DNA from: Calocera cornea HHB12733
Taxonomy: Eukaryota > Basidiomycota > Dacrymycetes > Dacrymycetales > Dacrymycetaceae
NCBI GenBank assembly: GCA_001632435.1
Contig: KV423914.1
Coordinates: 286,749-350,748, forward strand
Reading direction: 5' to 3'
DNA: 64,000 nucleotides
Each line of letters opens with the position of its first letter. The first letter of the stretch is position 1. Below are positions 1-11,253 of the stretch, piece by piece. The notes under the pieces were generated by a model that was not told the origin of the DNA, ran no database searches, and saw only the letters and a list, made by a program, of their open reading frames with translations. A program made the position numbers and the translations under genes.

Positions 1-410
1 CGCTGCAGACGACGAGCATTGTCAGTATGCACCCGTACAGCTCTTAAAGATGTATGCGCCGTGTCTTCATAGTGTGACTTCGTCACTCCGCTCTGAGCGC
101 GAGTTAGGCCGGACTGCCTCGTCGAAGAGATTCGCGGGGCAGTCCCTTGTTCTGCGAGCGCGTGCTGTTAGAAGTGGCTATGTGCCTTCCAGGATCGCGT
201 AGATATCGATAATCTTATCGCCCAATTACAAAAGGCAACCCTCTGACTGGTCCCGCGCAGTGCCTTGAATCGGGCCAGAAGAAATTCGGAGTTTTCAGAA
301 CATCAACCGATTGTGGTCTATCTCCCCGTATGCTCTAGGAAGAAACGCTTTCCCATGCCGAACCGGTCGGAGCTTGCGGGGGCTGGGCCCGACGGCGTGC
401 GGAGGGTTTG
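1..410. other. Upstream intergenic stretch, no gene recognised
   Basis: No open frame here has a recognisable motif or a coherent splice pattern. The right end is the promoter of the DUF6593 gene. A gene ending left of the window could have its 3' untranslated region here, but nothing shows this. Confidence 0.5.
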
Positions 411-412
411 CC

Positions 413-421
413 TTATATAAG
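413..421 (+). promoter_or_regulatory. TATA box of the DUF6593 gene
   Basis: A TTATATAAG sequence lies about 55 bases before the ATG at 474, a normal distance for a fungal TATA box with a short 5' leader. No other TATA-like element is closer. Confidence 0.55.
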
Positions 422-473
422 TAGACCATTGTCCCCCAGGTTGCGAGCGACAAGCAGCCCCAGTCACGCGGAA

Positions 474-1230
474 ATGGCCCAGTTCTTGTACAGACATGCA
501 AGCGAATCACCTCAGAAGCGGCCCGCAAGCGTTTCCTCCACAGACGGGAACGACAACCTGCTACAGTTCTCCATATCCAACAATGATCCGTTCGACATGT
601 GCTTCACCCACACGGGCAGCGACCTCGTATACAAGGCGACTACCTCAACCCGCTCCTGCCACATCGTATGCAATTCCAATGGCCGATCCAGAGACGTCGC
701 GACCATATACTGGCAGAAGCGTGATCGAGGTACTCTCAAGGTCAAGTTCCAAGGACAATCGTCCATATATTTGGAAGACTTCTTGAGGTTTGTGCAGAGC
801 GACGGTCTGTAAGTGCCATCCAAGTGTTCGACACCTCCTCATTCTGACGTCTGCATTCAGACAGCATCGCTTCACTGCCAACCATGAGATCTTCGACTGC
901 TGTTATACGACCGACCAGTTTGTGGTATGTCAATGCTCGTTCCGAAGATGTTGCGCTCAACAGCCTCTGCAGTTGACAGATGCGGACGGGACAGTCTTGG
1001 CCAATGACAGCCGCGCCCCCGCTGGCCTCTTCCGGCGGCGCATCCCCAGCACCTTCAACATCTCGGTCGCAGCGCTCGATGTGATGGACCACATGTTCGT
1101 CGCGTACATCTGCATGGAGCGGGCCCGGCGGCAGAGCGACGCGGGCATGCAAGGCAAGTCGTACTCCGAGGCGTGGCAGACCTCCCCAGGGCTCTTGTGC
1201 TTTGAGGGCCCGTGGGCAGAGGTGATGTGA
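474..1230 (+). CDS. DUF6593 domain protein
   Basis: Predicted 218-residue protein from exons 474-808, 861-924 and 973-1230. The first ATG (MAQFLYRH) follows the TATA box; the open frame further upstream has no ATG. The fold resembles the DUF6593 family, which is abundant in agaricomycetes: an N-terminal part with short beta-strand-like runs (NDPFDMCF, LVYKATT), a middle part with IYWQKRDRG and VKFQGQ, and a C-terminal part with LTDADGTVLAN and FVAYICMER. The second intron is 48 nt and in frame, so retention would add 16 residues; splicing joins QFV to LTDADG, which looks more like the family. No enzyme motif, signal peptide or membrane segment is visible. Function is unknown for the whole family. 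Confidence 0.75.
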
Positions 1231-1312
1231 GGACCAAGTCCAAGGACCAGGCACGAGGTGGGAGGATAACGATACCTGTTCGATGTGCTTCTATCTGTTA
1301 CAATGTAATGAT

Positions 1313-2265
1313 CTAGGTCGACGCTTCCACGGGCTGCTCAGAGACGCCGAATGAAGCAAAGCTTGCCTCCAACTTGTCCTGCGCCTCGTCCCTCCGACGC
1401 AGCTCCTCCTCGCGCTGTAAGCGAAAGTCAGATTGTTGACCAGGGACAAGCCAAATAAGGAAAGACGAACCTTCTGCTTCATCGCCAGCACCTTGAGCTC
1501 GAAATAGTCCTCGTGCAGCCCGCACTCCGTCTTCTCCTCCCGTCCTCGCCACCGGCCGTCCCGCTCGCCCTCGCCCTCCTCCGATTTCGTCGTCGAGTGC
1601 CAGTCCCCGACGCTCTTATACCCCCGGGCAAGAAGCTTGTTCCGCGGGACGTCGTTCTCGTCGAGGTAGGCCTGCACCTGCTGGAGCGACCAGCTGACCA
1701 GCGGGTTGAGCTTGAACGTGCCTGTCTCGTCGATCTCGAACGGGTTCAACTGCGCCCGTGCAGCGCCTTGTGACCGCCGCCTGCCAGTGAGCACGGACTT
1801 GATGCCGAGCTTCTCGTACAGCCGACGCGCGGGGTCAGCCTTGACCAGGAAGTCGTATTTCGGCTCGTCGCGCTCCCATAGCCGCTCGCCGTGCTTCGCC
1901 TCGAAGTCGGCGGCGGTCTCGCAGTCCTCGGGCTTGGCGACAATGACTGGCACGCTGTACTTTTTCGAGATCTCGTCCTTGAGGTCGAGTGTCTCTTGGA
2001 AGTGGTACAGGGTATCGACGAATATCATGGGTATTTGTGGGTTGGAGGGGTCGGGAAAAGCGGACGCGGGGAAGGTCGACAGCATGTGCGTCGTGCAGAG
2101 GCCGGTGATTCCAAATGCTGTCGACTGGTACAGGTTTGGAAGATGCCGAAGGCCCCAGAGAAGCACGTCCTGTGGCGACAGGTTCTCGAGGTAGGCATTG
2201 ATGTCGTTCAGCTCCGCAAGCGTCGGCCGGGTCGTGAACGGTGTTGGCCAGATGGTGGAAGGCAT
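1313..2265 (-). CDS. MET16: Phosphoadenosine phosphosulfate (PAPS) reductase
   Basis: Reduces PAPS to sulfite and adenosine 3',5'-bisphosphate with thioredoxin, in cytosolic sulfate assimilation toward cysteine and methionine. Exons 2265-1471 and 1414-1313 give 298 residues, normal for the family. The ATG at 2265 (MPSTIWPT) is preferred; an in-frame ATG at 2328 would add 21 poorly conserved residues. The adenine-nucleotide alpha-hydrolase fold is visible: FVDTLYHF near residue 80, a Lys/Arg-rich TGRRRSQGAAR segment that binds the phosphosulfate, and the catalytic ECGLHE motif (Cys248). The single 56 nt intron falls after AMKQK, near the C terminus. The last exon is a charged Glu/Arg helix. 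All key residues are present, so the enzyme should be active. Confidence 0.95.
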
Positions 2266-3370
2266 TTTGGGCTGAGCGGGGCGCTCGTTGTGGGTATCGC
2301 GAGGGGATGGAGGTACAGAGGAGAGCAACCATCGCCAACTGGCGGGCGCGTTATGGGTAATATTGCGACTTTGGACTTGACAGTCAGCGTCGGTGGCTGC
2401 CTGCGATGCTCCACTTACGGCAAATCATTACGATGCCCACCTTGCAAACGACATCAGGGTGCGGAATGGCGTGCTTGCCATCTCTCCTACCGCACAATTT
2501 TTGGCTCCGAGAGGCACCACCATGCTTCCGCGACCTGAAAGAGTGATGTAAGGGACCACATAAGCACCCAACTCAATCCAGGGGCCTGGGCCAAGCCTGC
2601 GTCGCGGTCCTCATCGTCCGGTTATACAACGTATACGATCTTCTTTGCGGTGCGTCATTGTTGGAAACCTGGCGATGCGAGCAGAAGAGGAAGCCGGCGA
2701 GCCGCGTCGAAGGACGTCACCACCGAGCTCTGCAGCTAACCGTGAATGTCCGTCCCGGTGTGCGCGGGACAACACCCCAAGGTCCCAAGAGGCATTTAAA
2801 GCCGATCATGAGCCGATGCAGCCGTGGTCAGTGATGATGCCGAGAGCACGGCAATTCATCAATGCACGTGAGAGCAGGTGCAATCATAACCAAGGCCAAA
2901 ACTGCGATAGGAGGTTCGAGGAGGCGTTGAGGCATCATCAAGCTCGAAGGAGGTGTCATTACAGCTCAGCCAGAAAGATGGCTATCCACGCTGGCCTTCC
3001 ACCTCTCCCGGTGCGTCCACGTCAGTGCATAGTCCATCGCCGCCTGGAGAGAGGAGCCATCCACGTCGGACCGGTGAGGGGTCAGGAGGGCCGGAATGGA
3101 AGAGGGAGCATGGAAAACACCGCCACCAGGCAGGGGCACGGGTGCAATGGCGCAGGGCGCGCCTACCCATTGGGGAGCGCCTGCGCCCCCTGGCTTACTA
3201 CCACACGACTCGACGACGTCCACGACGCGGTGAACGACAGCACCGACAGCGAGGAACGCGTCACCGACGACGAGCTACCAGGCCCATCTCTGCATAGACG
3301 ATATCTTACCATCCGACCTCGACATATACCATACATAACTCACGACCTGGAACCGTAATAGCCGGTCACC
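2266..3370. other. Intergenic region between MET16 and the acyltransferase
   Basis: About 1.1 kb between the divergent starts of PAPS reductase and the acyltransferase, so it carries both promoters. A 237-codon frame on the + strand (2645-3358) has an Arg/Pro/His-rich translation with no domain and no good ATG context, and is taken as chance. No repeat or RNA gene was seen. Confidence 0.55.
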
Positions 3371-4470
3371 ATGTTCCTCTCCTGGGTCCTCCCCCTCGTC
3401 CCCCTCCCCCTCATCCTCCGCCGCATCCCCGTCCTCGCACCGTACATGAATGCCTTTATCTACGTCTCCTCCCTCGGCATACTTTCCGTATGGGGCCTGA
3501 TCCTCTCGATCGTCATGTCGCCAATAGGACAGGGGCCAAACATCAACTACCTCACCGCGCGCTCCTTCTACTACTTCACCTCTCCCCTCCTCGGCATCCG
3601 GTTCAAGGTCGAGGGCGAGGAGCACCTGCGGAGCGCTCACCCGGCGGTCCTCGTAGGGAACCACCAGAGCATGCTGGACATCCTCTACCTCGGCCGCATC
3701 TTCCCGATGCGGAGCGTGATCCTCGCGAAGAAGTCACTCAAGTGGATGCCCCTGTTGGGCCAGTACATGTCTCTCTCCCACGCGCTCTTCATCGACCGCA
3801 AGGACCCGGCGTCCGCCATTGCCAGCCTGAGCGCGGCGGGCAAGGAAATGAAGAGGAAGGACATCGACCTCTGGATCTTCCCCGAAGGCACGCGCACCCT
3901 CAAGGAAGAGAACACGCTGCGCCAGTTCAAGAGGGGCGCTTTCCACGTTGCCGTCGAGGCCGGCATCCCGATCGTTCCTGTCGTCTGCGAGAACTACTGG
4001 AGGTTGTACCATAAGGGTGTCTTCACCGGCGGTGACCTGAGGATCAAAGGTACGCCCGCACACCATTGGGGCCCGTCTTACTCCCCGCTAATTAGAATGC
4101 AGTGCTGCCCCCTATCGACACCTCGTCCATGACCATGGCGGATGTCCAATCACTTACCACCCGAACGCAGGAGTTGATGGCTGCCACCCTCCGCGAGATC
4201 TCCATGTCACCAACGAACATCGCCCCATTGTCGCCCGAGCTCGAGCCCGAGAAGGACACGTCTCTTCCTGGCTCGGTGCTCAAGGAGGTCAAGGAGATCG
4301 CCCAGCCCGCTCCTGAGCCTATTCCAGAGACGCAGCCGGAGCCGGTCGTCTCGGCTCCTGCCAGCACTGCTGGTTCGGTCGGTTCGGCAACGCCTAGCAT
4401 GCTCGAGAGCTGGACTGCGGACGAGGAAGAGGAGAACGGAGCTGTTCTTGTTGGGAGGCCGAGATCGTAA
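3371..4470 (+). CDS. SLC1: 1-acyl-sn-glycerol-3-phosphate acyltransferase
   Basis: Transfers an acyl chain to lysophosphatidic acid to give phosphatidic acid, in the ER or lipid-droplet membrane. Exons 3371-4049 and 4103-4470 give 348 residues. The PlsC domain is clear: an N-terminal hydrophobic pair of segments (residues 3-20 and 28-50), the catalytic NHQSMLD motif (His98, Asp103), the FPEGTR substrate motif at 170-175, and IPIVPVV near 215. The junction at 4049/4103 restores KVLPPIDT, the usual fungal continuation after the domain. The tail of about 110 residues after the domain is Pro/Glu/Ser-rich and looks disordered, ending in an acidic EEEEN stretch. The ATG is the first in frame and directly precedes the hydrophobic segment. 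Confidence 0.93.
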
Positions 4471-4689
4471 ACGGTTCATGGGTGCAATCCCGCATCAATT
4501 GTAGCCATGATCGTCCGCGAGCGCGAGGTTGATGGAGCACAGGGTGGAGTTGTCGGATTCAACATGAAGAACTTGTATACTGGTACATAATGACGAAGCC
4601 AAGCACGTTTGACGGTCTGATTGGACGATGGTATCATTTTGGTATCGTTACAATGGGCATGACGGATACAATACTGAGAACAAAGTGGC

Positions 4690-6760
4690 CTACCATCCAA
4701 ATGTTTCTACATGGAGTTCTACAGGCGGGCAGCCGCGGCGGATCGCCGATGGGCCCGCTATTCCACCTTCTGCAAGAATCGCTCGAACGGTCTGCGTCAT
4801 GCTTGCCGGTCCGCATACTACATCGTCTTATCAGAATTAAGCGTAAGTCTCAACCTCCAGGGCTCACCATCAACAGATACTTCGCCAGCAGCATGCTCAA
4901 TCTCCTCCAACAGCAGAGTCCGCAGGTCCGGTCGACCCGGCGAGATGGTCATGATGGGGAAGTCTGGGGACGCCTCTGCAATCCTCTCGTCGCGGACATC
5001 TGCTTCTCTTGTCACGTATATGCGTATGCTTATGCTGAGCGAATCGGGCGCTGAGGCAAGCACGGATGCGAGGGATGTGCTGATCCACGAGATGTGCTCT
5101 GCGTGCCGGACGACCCAAACGAAGCACACTGATCGGACAGCTGAGCGACTGTGCTGCACGTCACTATTCGTAATGTTAGAACCCGTCCGGCCCAGCAGGT
5201 TATGTGTGCGTACTGGATGATGCCCATAAACTGAGGAAGTGTGTATGATACGCCACTCCCGCCAGACACAAGGACTGCAGCGGAGAAGTGTGCCAGTGAG
5301 GGAGGGTATCCATACGGCCCCTCCACTGCGCACTCCACCGTCGATGTTCGCTTGCCGTCTCGTTGTGTATGAGCCAGAAGGCGCTTGGTGAAGCCGTCTC
5401 TCGCCCGAACCACGAAAACGAGGTCGTTCTCCTTTCTGCCGTCGGTATGCGGTACACTTGCGATGGTGAAGGGGTGCGCTTCCCAAACCATGTACGAGAT
5501 GGTCGGCATGATCAGGTATGCGTGCTGGCCCGCTTTCCAGGACATTGATCGATGAAGCGTTATCTTCATAGTGTCCGGCGACAGAATCTCAACGGTTGCA
5601 GTTGAGGATGGGTTGCTCCAGAAGGGGTTGAAGTTCAGCCAGAAGCGATTCAAGAAGAACACGCGAAGCCATCTTGCAGTCCGGTCCAATACCCAGAGCA
5701 GCCAGCCGGTCAAAACATAGGGGAAGGATTTGGAGCGATGGTAGCTGACGGCCAGCACATATACGCTAAGACCATTGGTCAACACGACAGTTCGGCACGT
5801 CTGCACGGGAGACTCACAAGACAAGCACAATGTGGCTGGCGACGAAGAGCTCATACGCCTTGTTTCGTATGGGCCGGAATGATATAAGGGTTAGAAGCGT
5901 AAATGTAGACAATGCGACCAAGCCCCATCTATGAGAATACATGAGCCAGAACACTGACATCTCAACAAGACTCATACATTATCCTCGGGGTGTCGATAGC
6001 GTTGTGACCAGTCAGACTACGCCAGAGTTCAGTCCCTGGGGACCATTAAGCTTTAACCAGAAACGTACCCAATCTGCCACCTCCCATACGCATGGATTAT
6101 GGAGAGAAGCAAGGTTGCCCGCCCGGAAGCACGATGTAGTACATTGAGCTTCTCCGAGCCGATGCCAGTTAGATCTGATCGTAGTATGAGCATCCATCGC
6201 ATCTTTCAACAAGGATGATGCGTACAAGAGATCACGTTGTTCTTTCCTGACAATCCAATGATGAGCGGGATCTGGGAGGTCGCCAGATGACCGCAGCGGT
6301 TTGCATATGCCCTATATTGCAGGCCGTTGCTGTCGACCAGCCCGAGCACCAGGAGTACGGCCAGATACCCCGCACAGAAACTAACCTCTGCGACAGTCAT
6401 CCGGTAGCTGAACCCCATCGGTATCGTCCATCTGTACATGATGATTCTCCATTCGCTCAGGATGACATCCATGGATCGTTGCAAGGCCGACATTCTGCGG
6501 ACCGGGTGATCATCTCCGTTGAGCGTCTCTTCCTCCTCGTCCGCCTTCTCGTGCCGCACCGCCAGTCGTCTTCTCCTCTGACTCCTCTCAAAGTGTAGAG
6601 TGAATATGGTGAGTAGAATACCGAGAACGATGATCCAGAGCACGATTGGGTAGAAGTTCTTCTGCCACAGCCGGTGCCATCGACTGAGCTGCGCCTTGGA
6701 TTGGACAAGGGCCTCCCGCGGCACATCCACGGACTGCATAACGAGAGCGCTTGACTCCAT
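4690..6760 (-). CDS. Ferric reductase (FRE family, NADPH- and FAD-dependent)
   Basis: Plasma-membrane flavocytochrome that moves electrons from NADPH through FAD and two hemes to external ferric or cupric ions. Exons 6760-6226, 6174-6069, 5970-5818, 5765-5214, 5163-4868 and 4817-4690 keep phase throughout and give 589 residues. Both heme-binding histidine pairs have canonical spacing: His192/His206 (NVLHR and IIHAYGRW) and His260/His274 (FVASH and SYHRSK). The FAD-binding HPFT motif is at 362-365, the NADPH-binding GGSG follows in exon 4, and the C-terminal CGP motif is at 549-551. The third exon start is the least certain; acceptors at 5971 and 5929 are both possible, and the longer one adds WLMYSHRWG. 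There is no secretion signal before the first membrane segment (near residue 40). Nothing in the promoter was recognised as an iron-responsive site. Confidence 0.9.
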
Positions 6761-7219
6761 GTCAGTCAAGCTCAGGAGACGACAGGAGATGTCCGATGAA
6801 GGGGATGCAAAATTTGCGCACCAGATGGGTGGAGCTATATGTCCACGCCAAGGCCTCCTATCAACTCTGCTGATCGCGCTGGCGTTCGTCTCGAGAAGCA
6901 AGGAAGTGAGGAGGTCATGCGTCTCCCTCGGCTGGCATCCACCACCTTGCTATATTCGAGACGATGCTGAGTCGTGCAGTTCAGGAGGACGGGCCAGCAA
7001 GAGGATGTCCCGGTATAGGCGCTTGATGGGTTGGAGCTGATCCGTGGGGAACGAGCTGGCTGATGAGGGTTCGCGAACTCAGGGCACGGGACAGCCACCG
7101 ATGAGTATCTTATCTTATCTTTCCTTTTCGAGGCACGCAACACTGTAGCAGCATAACCATAAAGTCATGTCTATGAATGTGTACGTGTCTGGCAAGCGCA
7201 TGTAGTAGAAGCTGGATGT
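6761..7219. other. Intergenic region upstream of the ferric reductase
   Basis: About 460 bases holding the promoter of the ferric reductase and the 3' end of the next minus-strand gene. No coding frame with a recognisable motif was found. Confidence 0.5.
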
Positions 7220-9141
7220 CTACGATGTGAGACCACTGTCTTCTCGGATAATTGACTCGAACTCTTCGACAAGCCTAGCCGAGTATGCAGTCTTGCCCAG
7301 CTCTGCCTCAAGCAGCGCCTTCCCCTGCCGCAATACTCCTGATGGTCCAGACAGGGGCACGTTATCGTTTGAGAATGCGTGGATTACTGCGACGAACTTT
7401 AGTGAGGAGTATTATAGTGGCGATGCGACTTACTGGAATTGAACTGTTCCAGTGCAGTTGGACTCAGTACCTGATTCATTTCCTGGTGGAATCGCCTATA
7501 CCGCGCCAGCTTGTCTACACAGGTCGTGGCAGACCCAGGGCTATTCGGAGAATATGATGATCGAGTGGCAGCATGGAGATCAGACAAATCAGACACAACG
7601 GAGAGTCGCCCGGTCTGCGTTAGTGGGACAGACGGAGAACCAGGAGGAGTGGTCGAAATGGAAGGTCTAAACCGTTCGATGGGAATGATATCGTGCGATA
7701 AACTCGAGGGCAATACGTCGCCGGAGATATAAGACCATTCGTACGATCGCGAATGAGGACGGCCACGTGAAAGGCTTGGTGCTTGCAACGACCCGGTACG
7801 ACGAAGCGAGGACGCGAAGGACATCGCTTGTCCGTGGTTGGCATCTTGCAAGTATGAGGAAACACGTGGAAGACCAAGCGCGGAGCCGCTATTTCTATGG
7901 GGTCGAGAATGTGAACGCGAGTTGCGATCATCATTTGCGTTCCTGGACATGGCTCTGCGTACAGAATCAGCTTTATGCGTGGATACGTCCATCTGTTGGT
8001 GAGACGAGTAGAGCGTCGAGGTTGGCTGAGTACGGAGGATACGTGGTGACATCGGGGAAGTAGAAGGTGCGGCAGGAGTGCTAAAGAAACTGGTCAAGTA
8101 TTTGAGTCGTCCCGGACTGTTCGGTGGGCTGTTGAGAGGCGTCGTAGATACGCCTGGATCGCTCAAGAACGGATTCGACAGGGCCGTAAGCTGAGAACCC
8201 GCGAGCCCAAAACTTGGCAGGAGCAAGGGAGTGGCAGATAGAGAGGAGGCTGGAGATATGCTCGGAGCGATCATCGAATTGCGTGCAGGCGGCGTGGTTC
8301 TGGGTATAGAAGTCGGTGTGATGGGGCTTCGCAGTTGCAACAGGGGACTGCGAGGAGGAGACATCATAGAAGAAGCAGGGGACAGTGCACGAGAACGAGA
8401 AAGAGAGAGTCCGCGACGTAGGGTATCATGAGCGCTGGCGAGCTGACGAAGTTGGTTCGGGTCCTTGTAAGCACGAAGGATGGAAGAAAAATACATCATA
8501 CCACAGATTCAGCTTGCCGCATGTTCCTTTCCCGCTTCCATTGCTCATCCTTGAGCTCCATTATCTCTTCATTGGCAGCCTGCAGCTTCCTGCTCAACTC
8601 CGCGACGTGCAGAGTGAGACTGGCTTTGTCGGAGGTGAGCTGTTCGATCTTGGGAGAGTTTATGGTCTATGAGTATAGCGACATGCATTATCCTCCCAGC
8701 AGAACAAAAAGGACATACTTTCAAGTGTAGCCCATCCACTTGATCAAGGGCGGCCTTCTTTTCGCGGAAGTGAATGCGCAACTGGCTCGGTGTTCAGCAG
8801 GGTCGACTGACTAGGCTACATATATGCGTAAGTTACCTGCTTTTGGAATTCTGCTTGAACGTTATCAAGGGATTTGCGATGCTGTCGTTGTATGAGAAAC
8901 GTCATAGAAGAAGATTGGTATGGACACAGACGCTTTCTTGCAGACTATGGACGTGTTGGTCCATCGGGTTGTCGCTGTCATCCAGTGGCGTCTTCTCGGG
9001 TGTCGACATTTCCCCCGTATCGTCGTCCGCAGGTGTAAGTGAAGCATTGGTTCGGGATTGGGTGATGCCACCTGCTCCCACTGCCAGTCTGGAAGTAGGA
9101 CGGACTTTAGAGGGAGTGACGTGTGCAACCTTAGAACACAT
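7220..9141 (-). CDS. Coiled-coil, Ser/Pro-rich protein of unknown function
   Basis: Six exons (9141-8932, 8881-8837, 8781-8719, 8666-8502, 8463-7434, 7386-7220) join in phase to give 559 residues. After a short acidic N terminus (TPEKTPLDDSDNP), residues about 65-165 form a continuous coiled coil over four small exons (HRKSLDNVQAEFQ, REKKAALDQVDG, IEQLTSDKASL, EEIMELKDEQWKRER). Residues 170-490 are low-complexity and rich in Ser, Pro and Arg, with many SP and TP sites. A short C-terminal block (VLRQGKALLEAELGK, LVEEFESIIRED) is again helical. Coding across four small exons supports a real gene. The intron 8464-8501 is only 38 nt and is the weakest join. It could be a scaffold or cytoskeletal protein, but no family was recognised. 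Confidence 0.75.
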
Positions 9142-9632
9142 CCTAGATGGTGGACCGGACGCAAGATGGACGCGTCTGACACGGGTGCTTTCTCACGACC
9201 TAGGCAACGAACGAGCGACTGGTCTGTATTGATGCAGACAACAATGATGTGAGGTAAAGCAGCTACCAAGAGTACGGTATCACAATGTGTTTCCGTTTCA
9301 CCAAAAGTTGGAAGAAGAAACGTCGAAAAATGGCGCATATAGCTGGCCCGTGCAAGTACAGGGTAAATATGTATCGTGTGACTAAATGTAGCAGTGTCCT
9401 TGTGAAGTATCAATCATGAACACATGTTCCTGAAGTGTGATCAGGTGAAAAGTGCGAAGAGAATCAAGATGCGGTTGACGGAACGGGGAAAGTGTATTTA
9501 CCCAAGTAATGGAAAGACAGTAAACGAGCGACTTGGATGTGCAGCAAGACATCGTTAGACATGGAAATCGTAGGCCAGGGTCGATGCCCATCGACCAGGT
9601 ATCCGTGAGTGTAGCCAAGCGTGGGGGCCAAT
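9142..9632. other. Intergenic region, nothing recognised
   Basis: About 490 bases between the end of one minus-strand gene and the start of another. It presumably holds the promoter of the coiled-coil gene. No motif or repeat was seen. Confidence 0.5.
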
Positions 9633-10783
9633 TCACGGCTTGCTCGGAACAGGAGGCGGGTTGTCGGTGTTCCACTCCTCGGTGACATACATCCTCCTAG
9701 CCGGCCTGACAGTACCTCCGGACTTGGAGGAGATTGTCCTCCTGTAGCTAATGGGAGGCGACTTGCGGCTGGACTTGGAGCTCACGCTCCTCTGCCTCAG
9801 GTGGCTCTTATGATAGTACTGACGAGGCGAGCCTGGCGACGGAATCATCCCTTTGCTGTAGTACAGGTCGGTCACGACAACTGGTTGGATATCGCGGGGA
9901 TCGACAGCTGTTGTCTCGGTCAAACGTTTGGAGGACCTTCTTCTTTCGGCTCGGTCGCGTTCGGCACGCTCAGCACGTTCCGCACGTTCCAGTCCATGAC
10001 GCTCGGCAAGAAAGTTACGGCGGTACCCACTGGTCATGGAGTAGTCAGACTTCGAGTGCTGAATGTCCGTCAGCACAGACATTCAGATATACCCCAAGCA
10101 GTTGGACCTACAGAAAATGCCTTTTCTTCAGCCGTAGAGTACTTGCTTGGGTTGGCTGCCTTCTTCATCGCTCGACGCATGCACCGTTCGCAGTGGGCAG
10201 GGACGGGAGTCGATGCAGAATCAGCTGGCGTAGGTGCAACCACAGCAGGCTCAGCGACTGGCACAGGTGCGGGAGCTGGGACGGGCGCCGGTGCGGGAGC
10301 CGGCAATGCGGCTTGAGTAGGCTCAGCGCGCTCATGCTCAGAGGATCGCTTGACAAGCAAGCTGATCGGGTCCGAAATGCCCAACTCTCTCGTTCTCAGG
10401 ATGTCCTCCGCCTCATTGAGCCTGGCGAGCCCGGCCTTCGTCGCCTCCTCATACCTCTCCCTCGCGCTCACAAGCTCCTTTTGCACTTCGACAGCGAGGT
10501 AGTCCCACTGCTTCTGCTTTTCTTCCTTCTCCTTCTTCGCATCCTTCAACGCTTGTTCGAGAACGCTATACTTGTGCTTCCAGAGAATAATTTCTGCCTC
10601 GAGCTCGGCGACCTTCTTGTCCTGCTCGATTTTTGCGAGGCGGGAGCGAGCAGCGGCCAGGCGCGATTCTTCCGCTTCCGCCTTGACGCGGCGAATCTGG
10701 TCACGCAGGTCGTCCTGAGTGACCTTGGCTTCAGCGCGTTCGTCGTTGATCTTCTCCGCAAGTGCCTTAATGTCGACTGGCAT
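9633..10783 (-). CDS. Coiled-coil protein with Ala/Pro linker and basic tail
   Basis: Exons 10783-10112 and 10058-9633 give 365 residues. The first true ATG in frame is at 10783 (MPVDIKALAEK); the longer upstream frame starts only with TTG. Residues 1-150 are a strong, heptad-rich charged coiled coil (NDERAEAKVTQDDLRDQ, KKVAELEAEI, KDAKKEKEEKQKQW). A linker of alternating Ala-Pro (APAPAPVPAPAP) follows, then a CERCMRR pair of cysteines and an Arg-rich segment (RAERAERAERDRAERRR). The C terminus is basic and Ser/Tyr-rich and ends in PPPVPSKP. The 53 nt intron joins KAFS to HSKSDYS. Its function is unknown. The neighbouring WTAP-like gene lies downstream in the same orientation. Confidence 0.75.
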
Positions 10784-11253
10784 GACGAAGGGCGGTATGG
10801 TGATGGTGGTGGTGCCGGGCTGGGTGGGGAAAAGTGGCTTGGTCGATGCCACCCCACGTGCGGGATAAGGGGGAGTCAAGGCACAGCGGCCCAGAAACGC
10901 GGTTGGACACTTCTATGGAAACGCGACCCCGCGCCTTTTTGCATCCGCATTCCGTGGTAGCATTCCAGATCACATGACTTAACAATGCATTTGCTGATCT
11001 TCGATCTGCAGATGCGATAAGCAGCCAACTAGAGATACAGCAAAGACCAATCGGAAGACTCGTAGTGTAGAGGACATATGCAGTCGAGAACACAGGTGAT
11101 GTGATGGTGCGACAGACAGGATGTGCGTATGGCAGTCCTTGCAGGTGATACAGTTACAATGCTCATGATGCAATCAGACGTATATGAACAATGCAATGGC
11201 AAATCAGTGTGAGAAATAATGTGATCAATAGTTGCACAAGAAATGAAACCTCA
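10784..11253. other. Intergenic region, nothing recognised
   Basis: About 470 bases between two minus-strand genes. It should contain the promoter of the coiled-coil gene ending at 9633 and the 3' untranslated region of the WTAP-like gene. No motif was seen. Confidence 0.5.

Noticed and set aside
2645..3358. A 237-codon + strand frame between MET16 and the acyltransferase
   Set aside because: It lacks a recognisable domain or good ATG context and its composition is that of noncoding GC-rich DNA.
5929..5970. Acceptor at 5929 for ferric reductase exon 3
   Set aside because: The acceptor at 5971 keeps phase and adds FWLMYSHRWG, which fits the extracellular loop before the fifth membrane segment; not ruled out.
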